The notes below the pieces were generated by a model. That model did no database searches and was not told the DNA's origin. It saw only the letters and a program-made list of their open reading frames with translations. From positions 17,298,001 through 17,362,000 of the forward strand of contig JAGUCH010000001.1 in NCBI GenBank assembly GCA_019096065.1: a stretch of DNA of 64,000 bases, in the 5' to 3' direction. The translations under genes and the position numbers were made by a program. This document shows positions 19,316 to 38,200 of the stretch, in pieces. Each line of letters opens with the position of its first letter. Within the stretch, counting starts at the first letter, position 1. The stretch comes from Paracyclopina nana (taxonomy: Eukaryota > Arthropoda > Copepoda > Cyclopoida > Cyclopettidae).

Positions 19316-20029
19316 GTTGCCAGTCTGTGAGCAAACAGGGAACTGAAACCACAATCGTGACATCAACTCATTTGAGTACGGATGGGAGGGGAAACTAATC
19401 AATTTTAAAGCCGCAGCAATTTGTAACAGATAAAGCTTCAAACTTTTATAACTGTAAACATTACAGCAAATTGCTTGGTTCTATGTTAAAAATGGATCAT
19501 TTTTCAATGCTGATGACTTTCCTTTACTTATTTTTGTTATTATGAGTAATGAATGATTGGAAAGGTTGCGTTTTTGGAAGAACGGAAATGTTCCGCGAAA
19601 TTCGCATTCCATGGAAAAAAATTGGGCGAAAAAGCAGGATGTTACGCGCTCGCACGATAGCCTTCAAATTTGAGCTAACTAAACCGTGTATCTCTTTTGA
19701 GTTAACGCACCTTAAATTGTCTGTAAACGGTCAACCGCAAGATAACATAAAAGAAGCGATTTAGTTATTTTGAGGCATTCAAAAATGCTGAAATACAAAC
19801 AAAATTCCTGTTTTTGAGCCATTATACTTAACATAAACTCATTTAAACTGTTTTAATAAAAACAGTAGGCATTTGGAGTAAAAATTGATCAAATAATTAA
19901 AAGGTTTGTTTGAAAGAAGTAGAATCTGATGTGCATCGAGGCTAATGTTCGAAGTGTCACCAGCATCCCCGTGTCCTCGAAAAATTCCAGCCCAGAGAAT
20001 TTATTTTTATTGTCTACCGCTGGAATTGG
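19316..20029. promoter_or_regulatory. Divergent intergenic region between ABCC and ROCK
   Basis: About 700 bp separate the ABCC start (minus) from the inferred first ROCK exon (plus). It is AT-rich and no clear TATA element was identified. Both genes must start transcription within or next to it, so shared regulatory sequence is plausible. This is inferred from arrangement only. Confidence 0.35.
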
Positions 20030-20149
20030 TGGCTTGAAGCCATTCTAGATCGTTAATCGAATTTTCTCGGCCATTTGTGGAGCCGACTGTTCGAATTGGG
20101 GCAGTGATCGACGGCCATTTTGTCCGGTCTGAAAGATTTGAAGTAACAG
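20030..20149 (+). other. Probable untranslated first exon of ROCK
   Basis: The sequence ends GTAACAG before GTATAT, a good donor, at 20149/20150. An acceptor TTGTCATTGCAG ends at 20549, and the ROCK ATG follows at 20568. The 5' boundary is a guess. An alternative donor (AGAAAG before GTGAAT) lies near 20307. Confidence 0.45.
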
Positions 20150-20567
20150 GTATATACGGGCCGCGACTGCTGCTGCTGCTGCTGCTGATCTTCAGTGTGC
20201 CCCAACCCATTCGAAAATCGAAAAAAGACCTTGAGGAGTTGGTGAATTGTGTGCAAAATGAGACAAAAGAAGAAATTGTCGCCATCGCACTGAAAACAGA
20301 AGAAAGGTGAATAGTCGTAGACATTTGCTAATTTTGACAGGGGGAAACAACTTTTACAACGTTTGCTTACTGCTAAGCTCGTCGTTGATAAAAGTCTTTT
20401 TATTCGGGATTTTCAAGGATCCCTGTCAGCCCTGTTTGCTTTAGAAACCCTTGTTTGCGTTCCGAGGCGTCATAGATTCTTGGAAATTGATGGTGATTTC
20501 AACTCCAGTCTGAGCTGAAAAAAGGCTAAAATGGTTGTTGTCATTGCAGCGTGAGAACAATTGAGAA

Positions 20568-27372
<6,805 letters not shown>

Positions 27373-27704
27373 GATTTATCCGAGATGATGATCCATTCCA
27401 ATGAGACAGCGAAGAAGAAAGCTACCACTGCATGCATTTACGCGATTTTTTGTGCCATCCTTTCCTCCTCAAAAGAGATGAGAAAAAAAAACAAGTCTGT
27501 GGTGAATTAATGGAAGCAACGACAATAGAGAGACACACACTTCTTCTGTGATACGTGGAGGACAAGATTAATTGCTGCTACTTAATTAATGCTAATTATT
27601 ATAAATAATAACTACTACGGCTCTTGTTGATGCATTTCTCCTGCTTGATCGTGTGGGTGCACACACACACCAACAATTCCATGATGATGAAGATGATGAC
27701 AATC

Positions 27705-27710
27705 AATAAA
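27705..27710 (+). terminator. Polyadenylation signal of ROCK
   Basis: AATAAA about 330 nt after the ROCK stop codon, the first canonical signal downstream on this strand within an AT-rich 3'UTR-like stretch. Confidence 0.55.
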
Positions 27711-29263
27711 TTTTCCCCAAAAAATTATATTATCTATATGTATATTTTATTGGAGGATTGGTGAGAAAAATCGGAGCTTTCTTATCATATTTTGCTTTTA
27801 TAAGTGTAAATCCAGAAAGGGAATTTTTCTTCTGCAATTTTTCGCGTGGGATTTTACTTTTCTGTTTGCTTTGGTTTGAAGCAAAAAGTAGCACTGTCAG
27901 GGTCACATTCTGATGCAGAGGAAAAACTCTGCACTAGGACCATAAATAATTCCTTATGGACTCTTGAGCAACTGGAACTTGTCACCTATGTTGCACACAC
28001 ATATGATGCAGATTGCACAAAGAAAAGTGCCAGAAATTTTCCCACACCAACCAGAAGAGACAATTTTTTGCAATATATACATATATATATGCATGCTTCA
28101 AGTGGAGTTATTGCGTTTGGGAAAAAATGGAACATTGATTTACATATTTTACACACATTTTTAGTGCGGTTAAATTCATGCGGTGAACTATCCACCGTGG
28201 TGCGTTATCGTGTTCAGTGGCAGTGAATTTTACTTCATGAAAAATAGCGCGTAAAAGTCAGCTAAATAAAAGTGCATATAATTGCGGTTCAATTATAATG
28301 GCATTAATTTCTCGCGTGGAAAAGCCAAAAGTGCACGGAGTTCCGCAAGAATATTGGCATTGTGTGCGTTATGTCTGTCAAAAAGAATATAGTATGTAGA
28401 ACAATTTCATGTCCTTGCTGATTTGAGGGCATTTTTCTGGCACTTGAGTGCCGACGTCGTCCACTGTTCGCAGTTCACTGAATTTAGCCGATTGTCAATT
28501 GCAGTCATTGGCCGAGTCTTTACACGGCTTTTTCAGAAGAAGCAACTGCTATTTTCCAAATCACAGAAAACAGCAAAAATGGCTCTCAAAAATCAGCATC
28601 AAATAAAGCTTTTAAAAAACTGCCTGAAGGAATTGTTTTTCATTAAAATATGCCAGAACTGATCTTTTTAATAGCCTTAGATTCCACCAGTGACATTTGA
28701 AATATGTCTATTTTTGCTGATTTTACCTTTTATTTAAAAAAAGCCATTCTAGCTGATTTTTTGTTTATATACTAAATTACCTAAGCGAAATATGTTAATT
28801 TGCAAACTTTTTACATGATTTTTGTGATTTCCCCTAGAAATTACAGACCTCGCAGGCTCGACCTAGTAAAGCTTCATTAGGGTCTTTCCAAGTCAAAATC
28901 CTTTGTATGCAATCTTAAAAATAGCCCGGATTTACATTCCCGTCCTCTACACAAATGAAAGTAAATTCTCGAGTTCATTATAAAAAGCAGTGTACATAAC
29001 GAGCCTCAGCTAAAGTTGTATTGCACGAAAACGCGTCGTAGCGCATCGAGTTGCGTCGCGCGCGAGCCAAAGTCGCGCGCACATGGCAAATCGTAGAAAA
29101 CCAATTCAGTTGATTGACGAAATCCGTAGAGTGAAAAATACAATGTGATCCATTATTGCGGAGCAAGGTGGCGAATTCATCGAGCGTGTTGTATCGATTC
29201 CAGTTGCAAAACAACCTTGGAAAAAAGGCCGGCGATCCGGAAGTCTTTGAAAAGGTCGCGAAA
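27711..29263. other. Intergenic region between ROCK and tetraspanin
   Basis: No gene is recognised. It includes one copy of the dispersed repeat at 28841-28943. The last 250 bp (about 29020-29263), with CpG-containing sequence such as GTCGCGCGCGAGCC, are probably the tetraspanin promoter and 5'UTR. Confidence 0.5.
28841..28943 (+). repeat. Dispersed CTCGCAGGCTCG-type repeat, copy 2
   Basis: About 100 bp starting TTACAGACCTCGCAGGCTCG and ending ACATTCCCG. It is nearly identical along its length to 29493-29593, with only a few substitutions and small indels. The pair flanks the tetraspanin first exon. Confidence 0.75.
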
Positions 29264-32200
29264 ATGCCTGCGAAAATGGGATGGCTGAGGCACGTCCTCA
29301 CCGTTCTTTCAGTCGTCATTTTTGTAAGGACCTTTAAAATTCACCTTTTTACCTTAAAGCCATTATTCAAAAAACAATGCCAAATTATAGACAATCTGCG
29401 GTTGAAGAAAAGGAAATGCTTTTTGCTCTGGGTCAGCCTTTTATTTAAGTGAATTTTATTTGCATTTTAAAATTACATTCAAATCCTACTTTTTACAGAC
29501 CTCGCAGGCTCGACTTAGTAAAGCTTCACTAGGTCTTTCCATGTCAAAATCCTTCGTATGCAATCTTAAAAATAGCCCGGATTTACATTCCCGTTTTATT
29601 TTTAGTGAATTTTATTTGCATTTTAAAATTGCATTCAAATACTACTTTTTTATAAGGTCTTTTGAAAATGCCATCATTTTCATGCTACTAAAGTTCCCAA
29701 GGTCTCAAAAATAAAACCTAATTGCCTACCATCATGTCATTATCCCTCTAGATTTGGATTTGGGAAAAGTATTTAGGAAATTTCCTCCCATTCATTCTTG
29801 CATAGACCAAATACTGCTACGTACGCATATGCCATCAATTTGGCAATAAGGAACTTTGGAACAGATCTCAGCGCATATGGCGTTTTTATGTATGTTCTCA
29901 CTCAGAGAAACCGCGAAGCTTCATTGCAATTAGCAGCACAACTGAATTCTTTTCTTTAGGGCGAAAATAAACCTTGCTTTTAAGGAAGTGCACTTTTTTC
30001 TGATTAATGTCAAAAAAAAGTTGTCAATGTATCGAGGAGGAATTGAGCAATTTCCGGAGCTTATATGCCCATTATGGGATTCTTAAAGGAAATAGGCCAA
30101 AAAAGCACAGTAGCTTATTTGGTCTCATTTACATTTATTATCTTTTATTTTAATAATTCACAAAAGAATTTTTTAATTTTTGGATTTGAAAGTAGTTTTC
30201 GGGTGCATAATTCAGTTTATCGATTCGCCTCATTTTTTCAGCCACATACACATATAAATAGATATTGAATTTTAATGGCAAAATAATCCTCTGTGGAAGC
30301 AAAACCAACACTCCAGCTTCTTCTACCCACAACTTCTGCCAATTTTTTGCCTCACATTCATTGTTATTGATGGCTGCAATGAGGATGTAATTGGTAGATA
30401 TCGTGCCACCAAAAAAGCCCAGCTGTTAAATGTAATACCTTTTCATCTCAATTGCGTTATGGGCATTACAACGAGATATCTTGCACCATTTTTCACGAAT
30501 TGCTTTGTTTTTAATTGTTACAAAAGCAGGTGCATCCTCTGCTTGTAAAGCTCTGGTGATCACGAATTATGAAAAAGTTTGAATAGATAACATGATGCTT
30601 AATTGTCTCATCATATCTAGGCCAAATTGCATATACTTTTGTTTTACTATGTGGAAATTCTCGTCAAAGTGTTGAACCAGATTTTTTTGTATAGTAAAGC
30701 ACGCAAGTTCCCACGCAAGTAAAAACAAAGGGGCATAATTAGGTCAGTGTTATAGTACCAAGGTGTCACAGTAAATATTTATATCGAGCTGGGGATCATA
30801 AAGTAGGGCCGTAAAATCACAGTCCTCGCAGGCTCGGGCTAGTAAATTTGAAAATCCTCTCTCTTAAAATAAAAATGATATAACACACAAGGGAATTTTT
30901 CTTGGAAGTCTTCTTTGGTTTTTTGGCAGCTTTGCTTCATTTAGCCACGGGAATCGCCATTGACTCACATGAGCAATTAATGGAACTTTCCTTGGTAAAA
31001 GTCCAGCATTTTCCCTCTGGCGAAAGTTTTCTTCTTCTCGCCGTCGTCGTCAGCAATTATGTCCGCTATAATATAGCACAACTACTTTTTTCCCACAAAT
31101 AGAGAAAATGTAAATTCACACATATGTGATCATTACTACATAAAAGTATGCTTCAAATGGGGAAAGTTGTCAATAATCTGAGTGTACCATCGAAAATCGT
31201 TAATTAAAGATGAATTGGCTTATATAAGGGAAATCTAAAAAATGAAGCCTTACTTCAGATTTCAAATTATAGAAAAAATGTATTGAAAAAAGCAGCGAAC
31301 CGACATATTTAGGGCCTATCGTCTAATTTCCATTTTTAGGCACCCGGCTTGACTTACCACTCGATCCTCCGAGTCCATAGCATACTTTTATAAAAAAAAA
31401 TATTTTTTTTGAAGGGATGGCCATCTGTTACTCTCATTTTATTGAGTCATACTTTACTATGAAAGTGGTATACTTTTACCAGCATAAGTTTCGGATTAGA
31501 AAATCCCTTTGCTTTAATCTCGGTGAAAACCATAGAAGTTTAGCTGCAAATTGTGTGAAATGCCAACTAAATGGGAGAAATAGGACTGCATCAATAATAA
31601 ACTATAATCTTGAAATGTGTCCATTTTCAAGCTTGGAGAAATCGCAGATAAAAACATGTCATTAGAGTTTGGACAGGATATCGCAAAACCTGACGTCTTT
31701 GATATTTGGCTTTGAAAATTTGTTTACTTTTTTTTGCAGCTGATTGGCTGCATAATTATTGGATACATGGCATGGGTCTTGGCCACTTCTGTCACCGTCA
31801 GCAAATTCCTCGATGGGAGCTTGGTGAGGCTTGGAATGATAAAAAAGTTTAATAATATACGAATTTCGGTTTCACTGCAGGTGTTCACCTACATTGTCAT
31901 CACTCTGGGCTTCACACTGTTCTTCTCTGGCCTCATAGGCTGGGTTGGAGGGGCCTCAGAGAGCCCGTGCCTCGTACGATTTTTCCTGTTTGCTGTGGTC
32001 ATCTCCATGGTGGCGGAAATTGGCGGCATCATCTCCCTTAATATAGTCAAACTGGAAGTGAGTAGCGTCATGCCATCTGGCGGCATCTTAAAGAAACACT
32101 TGGGAGCTACATGAAGTTGAGCTGAGGCTACTTTTTTATATATATTATATGTTCATAAAGCTTCATTGATGGGCAATAAGTACATCATGTCTCTGGTGCA

Positions 32201-35200
32201 CGTTACGACCAGAATAGGACTTGATTGGACCCCTCCAGTGGAACCTGTGGAAACCGTGGAACCCGTGGAGCCACCAGAAGTCCGGAAGGTTGCCCATTCA
32301 CCGCTACATCACTACCTCAAAATCACAAAACCTCCTTACTCAAAACCACTCCAAACACCCTTTTTCATCTCCTCCAACTCTCTTATTATTGCTGCTGCTG
32401 CTGCTGCTACCTATGCGATTCACCTGACCTTGAGTGGAGAAGTCGCTAGCCATTGTGTGGAGGAGTTGCTAGCTGCTTCATAGAAGAGGACCTGCAGCTG
32501 CATAAGAACGGAGAGAAGCAGATGGAAGCTGATGGAACTTTCTGCAATGCAACGAGTGGAGAAGAAGGAGAAGAGTCGGGGAGTTCGAGGGGGGACTTCA
32601 GAGAAACAAGACATGGACCGAGTGCACATGGCCCATTGAGTGAGCTCTGCCCTGCTATTGTCCCACCAAAGTTCTCCAAAGTGTGCTGAGGCATGAAGAA
32701 GATGGCCACAAGAATATTTACTGCAGTACTTAATTCTTTGTATTTGCTGCCATTAATTTGTGTGGTGTTAAAAGCCGAGTGAATAAGACAACCTTGTTGA
32801 ACTGAGTTTGACCATAACTTGTATAGAGGTATCCTGGGCAGTTATGCACCCTAGTCTGGGGCTGTTGAGGCCGTTGAGGACGTGGGTAGGAGGCCCGACC
32901 ACTGGTCTACAGCACTGAAGCTTGCCATGTGATGTATCTCGCCATAGTTGGAGCACCGAGGCTGCGGCTTTGGGTCCAAGGCGGGTAGACATCCGGCCAG
33001 CACCCGGAGGCTGCGAACGGTACCGCGACCATGAAGCCGATGCTAACCATCCTAGGCTTCAGAGGGTGTGACCGTCGCACACCATTTTGGAGGCCCCGGA
33101 GGGATTGAAGGCCACTCTCTCTCCTAAAGGTTTGATAACCAAAACCCCATGAAGTCCCGGAAAATGTCTTGGTGTGGATCAGGATTCCTGCTCTGCGGCG
33201 CAGGTTGGGCCGCATGCTGATTGCGATCAGGGTGTGTCTACTACAGTACAAAAGCAAAATCCCGAAGGCTGACGAGCCGATGGGGGTCACTCCGATGGCA
33301 TTTGGGCCTATGTGGTGCGTAGGCTTTAGATTCCCTTAGGCCCAAATTGCGCATTGATGCCGTTGGCGGGTTGGAACTGGCGCGCGGGGAGTGCAAGAAG
33401 GTACAGGCCGTGACGTACCACCAGCCCGTTGATGATGTCTTCCATGGACCATTGTTATGATGATGGGCCTACACAAAGTAACAATGACACTGTCTTTCCC
33501 GGAGGTGAATGCATGCGTGCAGGCTCCGCATGGCATAGCTTGGAGTATGGGTGCCATGGCAGCCGGAAAGCCAGCCAAGGTGCAGGTTGCGACCTGAGCC
33601 TCTGTTGCCTATCCATAATGGGGCGAGTGAGCGCAAGAGTGTTGCGACACTAGTGGGTCTCGTCCGTGGGTTTGGCCACACAGATGGAAGAAGATGATGT
33701 AATCTATGACTTGCGAGTCAATGAACCCCAAATAGGCCACGCGTGGAGCCAGAGTGGGAGCCACAAAGGAAAATGCGTGTTTGGGGCCCAAAAAACTGGC
33801 TAACCTTGGACAAGTTGCCGAGGGCACAGGGAAGGTTGGCCGGCCCGCAACTCGAGGAGGAGTGGGCAAACTTTTATTTTTTCATTCACTGAGTCGACAC
33901 TGGTTGGCGAAGTGGCATACCTTTTTTGCGTAAAAAGTTGATGCACCTTTGTTTCAGAGACTTAGAAGAAATTACCATCCATACACCTGTTGGCACCAGT
34001 AGTGCCAAATTTTACTCCATCTTTCATATTGTAATAAGTGAGTGTGTGTATTTGTGCGTGCGTTTGTGTGTGTGTTTTGTCTTGGCCGCTCATAGCCTAG
34101 ACAAAAAATAAATAAACGAGCTTAGCAACTGCAACCTTTTTCTCTGTGTCACTTGACGCGGCGTAGTAATTAGGACAAGCTTCCCTGTGCTTTGAACAGC
34201 GTATAGCTTTTAATTCGGTATTACCGAATTTAGTACACACAGTAGTGTACTAAGACCAGAATATTGCGTGTGACTCCGTTGCACCTCTAAGAGATAAGAA
34301 ATAATTCGTGTGACTCCGTCACGCTTTTTACAAGATAAGAATGGCTAATCAGGATTCTAGGATCACTGGACCTACTCTGGCTGAGGAAGTTACGAAAGTA
34401 AAGGATCGATTGTTGCAACATCTTGGGATTAGTGAGGACACTTTTCAAGGGTACTTATCCCAATGCCACCCAAATGGGACCAGCAGGACTGTCTTGCAAA
34501 GATTTTTGCCACACGTTGCTTACCCTGAAGCACTAGAGTTTGTTACGGTAACCCCAGCACAAATAGCAGCTGTCTGGGATAGGACTCGGATAGTAATTGT
34601 TCCTAGGGAGCCAATTAGACCGTTGGATGATCATATTACGGCAATCATTAGGACTATGCCTCTTAAAGATCCAGTAGGCCAGGTTGTAAATGTGGTTAAA
34701 TATATTGATGCACTTGACCCTAATTCATTGACAAGCACGACCTGTGCTTTATTATGCATTTGTTTTGGTCTGGATGAGTTCCTAACTCGTATTGAGGAAA
34801 AGAAAGATCTGCAGCGTATCCAAGAAGTTGATGGAAGCTCCATGACCTACGCAATGTCAGGGACGCATGAAATGGTTGCGACATTGATATCCAGGAATTG
34901 GCTAAAGATACGGGCATTTGGAGATGGATTTTCTATTGTAGCAAGGCTTTATGGCCTACAAATCGATTATTTCCTAAATGAGCCGCTTAACCTGAAGCCA
35001 CAGAAAACTTCAGGCCAGAGTGTACATTTTCCAAACAATGAGACGAGTAATGCTGTTCCAGATATGTCCTCGATAGCAAGTCCACCTGGGACTAACCATC
35101 ATGAGTTCACTACAGGTGTTGATCTGAATGGCCAAAATAAGTCAGTCCTAACCTCGACTAAAATGAATCCTCGTGATTTGCACAACTTGACTAATTCTGT

Positions 35201-38200
35201 CACGCTTCCTCCAATGGAAGTTGTACATAGGATGGTACAAAAGATGTTGTCAGGAGGCCATTTGAATATTCAGGAATTGAACACGGTAAAAGCTTACTAC
35301 ACGAAAATGCATGATGCAAGCACGGCAAATAAAATCATTGCCTCTGCACAAATCACGGCTAAGCACATGGTTGGGGCAAAAGTAGAGTCTATCTTCAGTA
35401 AGAATTTAGAAAGAACCTTAAGCATAGTAGATGCTGCGACGAAGGAAAGAATGGTGCCGGAAACTGACGTCATCTACGATGAGTCTGCTCCGATTTCAGA
35501 GAGGCTGAAGTTAATTAACACCGACGAGATTAAGGATGTGGAATCAGCCAGACGAGTAATCCTTCAGATGGTTGACCCAAACTTATCCTCAGGAAAGAAA
35601 TTGATTGAGATGCAGAAGCTCTTTAGTGTACTTAGCACGAGGGACGAGTTTACTTCTCTCCAAAAGCAGATATTGGCAGAGGGCTACTTGAAGACCCCTG
35701 AAATAAGTGTGGCCGCTGGAGTATCAGCTGACACTTCTAGGAGCATTTATGATCCGACTACCATGAGAGGTTACATCGCTGCACCTACGAATGGCCATGT
35801 TAAGTATGCAAGCTCACAGTCAATGAAGGAGATTAGGCACAAATATACTAAAAAGTTTGATTTACATAGTTCTTCATTAACTGCTGAGAATATAATAAAT
35901 TTTCTGGACTATATGGCGAACGAGGCTGGCAGACAGCATTGGTCTCATGCAGCTTTGTTAACAGCCATGTGTGAGGCTTCATCCCAGAATACTAGTGAGT
36001 ATTTTAAGGGGATGGCTGGAGAAGGAAAAGATGGTATGGAATTGCTATGGCAAGATATCTTTAACTACACGCAGTTTGTGCGTAAAGAGGATCCATATTT
36101 CCTCATTCAGGAGATGATCCGGAAGCCTACTGAGTGCTTCACTGCCACACTTAAGGCAATTCTTCGACTGCGAATGAAGATACACAGCACAACCATTGGA
36201 GATGGCGGAGATGCCCATGCAGTCTCTGAAGCCATCTCTGATGGTTTTGCACTTCTAGGACGTCATTGGCCTCAGAATTACCAGTCATTAGTAAACAAAT
36301 ACAACGACTATCTGCTGAGAGCGAATATACCTGCTAGGAGTTTGCACGCCTACAATATCATGATGAACTTGATTGGCAGTGACCTAGGTACCTATGTGCC
36401 AAGGGACGTGGATAGGGCTCATAAAGAGGAGAGGCTGCCAATGGTACCCAATATGCGTGCCAAACCTAGAATTGCTATGGTTGAAGCTACTGAAGAAGAG
36501 GTGTTAGACAGTGCTAGCACTATGTCGGCAGCCTCTGGCCGTAGTCAACGAAGTGCTAAAATAATAAATGAGCTACAAAGCGAGTTGGCTCGAGCAAATT
36601 TTGAATTGAGTAGGCAAGCTGTTGAAGTAGCTATGATGAAAGCTGAATCACCATCCGAGAAAATAAATAGGCTGGGAAAAACTTTTAACATAGATACATC
36701 TAAGTTGCCTGAAGGAAACCCTCTTCAGACTAATGGGTGCTTGTTCTGCAACCAATTGCATTACGCTACACAGTGTACGAATTACCCGAACACGAATTTG
36801 ACCTCAATTAGAAACGATGGCACATTGTGCCCGTTGTGTAAAGGATTGCACCTTGAGTTTAGGGGAGAACAGTGTTGGAAGACACGACCTGCTCGTAAAC
36901 AATAATGGGACCAAGTACAAAAACTCCCAATAAGAATGATAAAGATAGTTACATCTTGCCTTCATTTATGAGGGGAGAATGTAACAAAGAAGTAGGACGA
37001 GCTTACTTTGATTATTTAAAGGAGCAATCTGTGAAAAATGCCGAAATTATGACTCGTGGAAGTGAGGACAAAAAGGCTCTGGTCCTTGCAATAAGGGGTA
37101 GAAAAAGTCGGTTTGTCCATCAGCATACTATGACTGTAATTGAGATTAGCATAATACTGTTTGCAATAACAATATGTCAATATTGCTTATTTGGTTGGGA
37201 TTATTGGCCAATTACAGTAATCTGTAGTGGAGCAATAATAGCTTTATGGTACTACCTTGTAAAAGGTAGCACGAGTGATGAGCAAAAAACTTGTAGTAAT
37301 GATGGTATCGTTACACATCTGGCCTCAGTAAATGCTAATGAAGCAGAGCCAGTAACACATTTTGAACCTTTACCGAATCCGGAACTTGAAGATGACGTGC
37401 TGAGCATATACTCATTAAAACTACATAATGTTTGTGAAAGGTATTTTATACCAGTGGAGATAACTGGAAAAATACGTTTGCATGCTTTATTTGACAGTGG
37501 AGCAATGGTGCAGATAATATCACGCACTCTTGTAAAACTGATCGAAGACAAAATTGGTTACACTCTACCTCGGGTCGAAACTAATTATGTAATTAAGAAC
37601 TTTAATGGGGAAGAATTCCCAGGGAATGAAGCTGTCTCTATTCAAGTTGCATTTGGGAATCGTGTTTTAATCAGACAGGCTGTTTTCCTTGTATCTGATT
37701 GCGATACACTATTAATGATAGGAAACTCGTTATTAGTGGACAATAATGTCCGGATGACTAGTAAAGATGGAAAGCACTTTATGGATTTCCCTGGAAAGTC
37801 CAAACATAAGAAAATTCCACTCTTACTATCAAAAGAGGCTTTCTACCCAGTTGCAATAAATGAAGGGATCACTCTACTCCCTGGAGAAGAAGTGACCACC
37901 ATGGCTAGTTTACCTCATGATTTACCTGTCATCAGTAATGACATCCAAATAGATTCTGACTCTGACGAAGATGACGACCTTGGTCGTACTCATCACCAGA
38001 GAAATGTTTATTCCGGATTGGTGGATAAGTACTTAAACTTTATGCCTAGTAACGAGTACCGCGGAGTGACCTCTGAGGGGGCACTTACTGCAGTCACTCG
38101 TAAAGGTACTTTCCCAGTAAATATTGGGAATAATACTGAGGATCCCATCTACTTAAATGCACATGCAGTGATTGGGCGAGCCAGGATTGTCAAGAAACAG

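Larger units (their letters stand above)
33106..34340 (+). other. Untranslated 5' leader of the retroelement
   Basis: About 1.24 kb between the primer-binding site and gag with no long conserved ORF. The first 750 bp are GC-rich. At 34038 there is a good splice donor (TAATAA before GTGAGT). The last 130 bp hold two abutting perfect stem-loops and a 40-bp direct repeat (separate entries). Packaging, dimerisation and splice-donor functions are expected in this position in retroviruses; assigning them here is inference. Confidence 0.6.

Noticed and set aside
32166..32483. Short ORFs inside both LTRs encoding a VEPVE-type repeat peptide
   Set aside because: They start at the LTR edge by chance, and the repeat is explained by the tandem CCnGTGGAA words; identical in both LTRs simply because the LTRs are identical.
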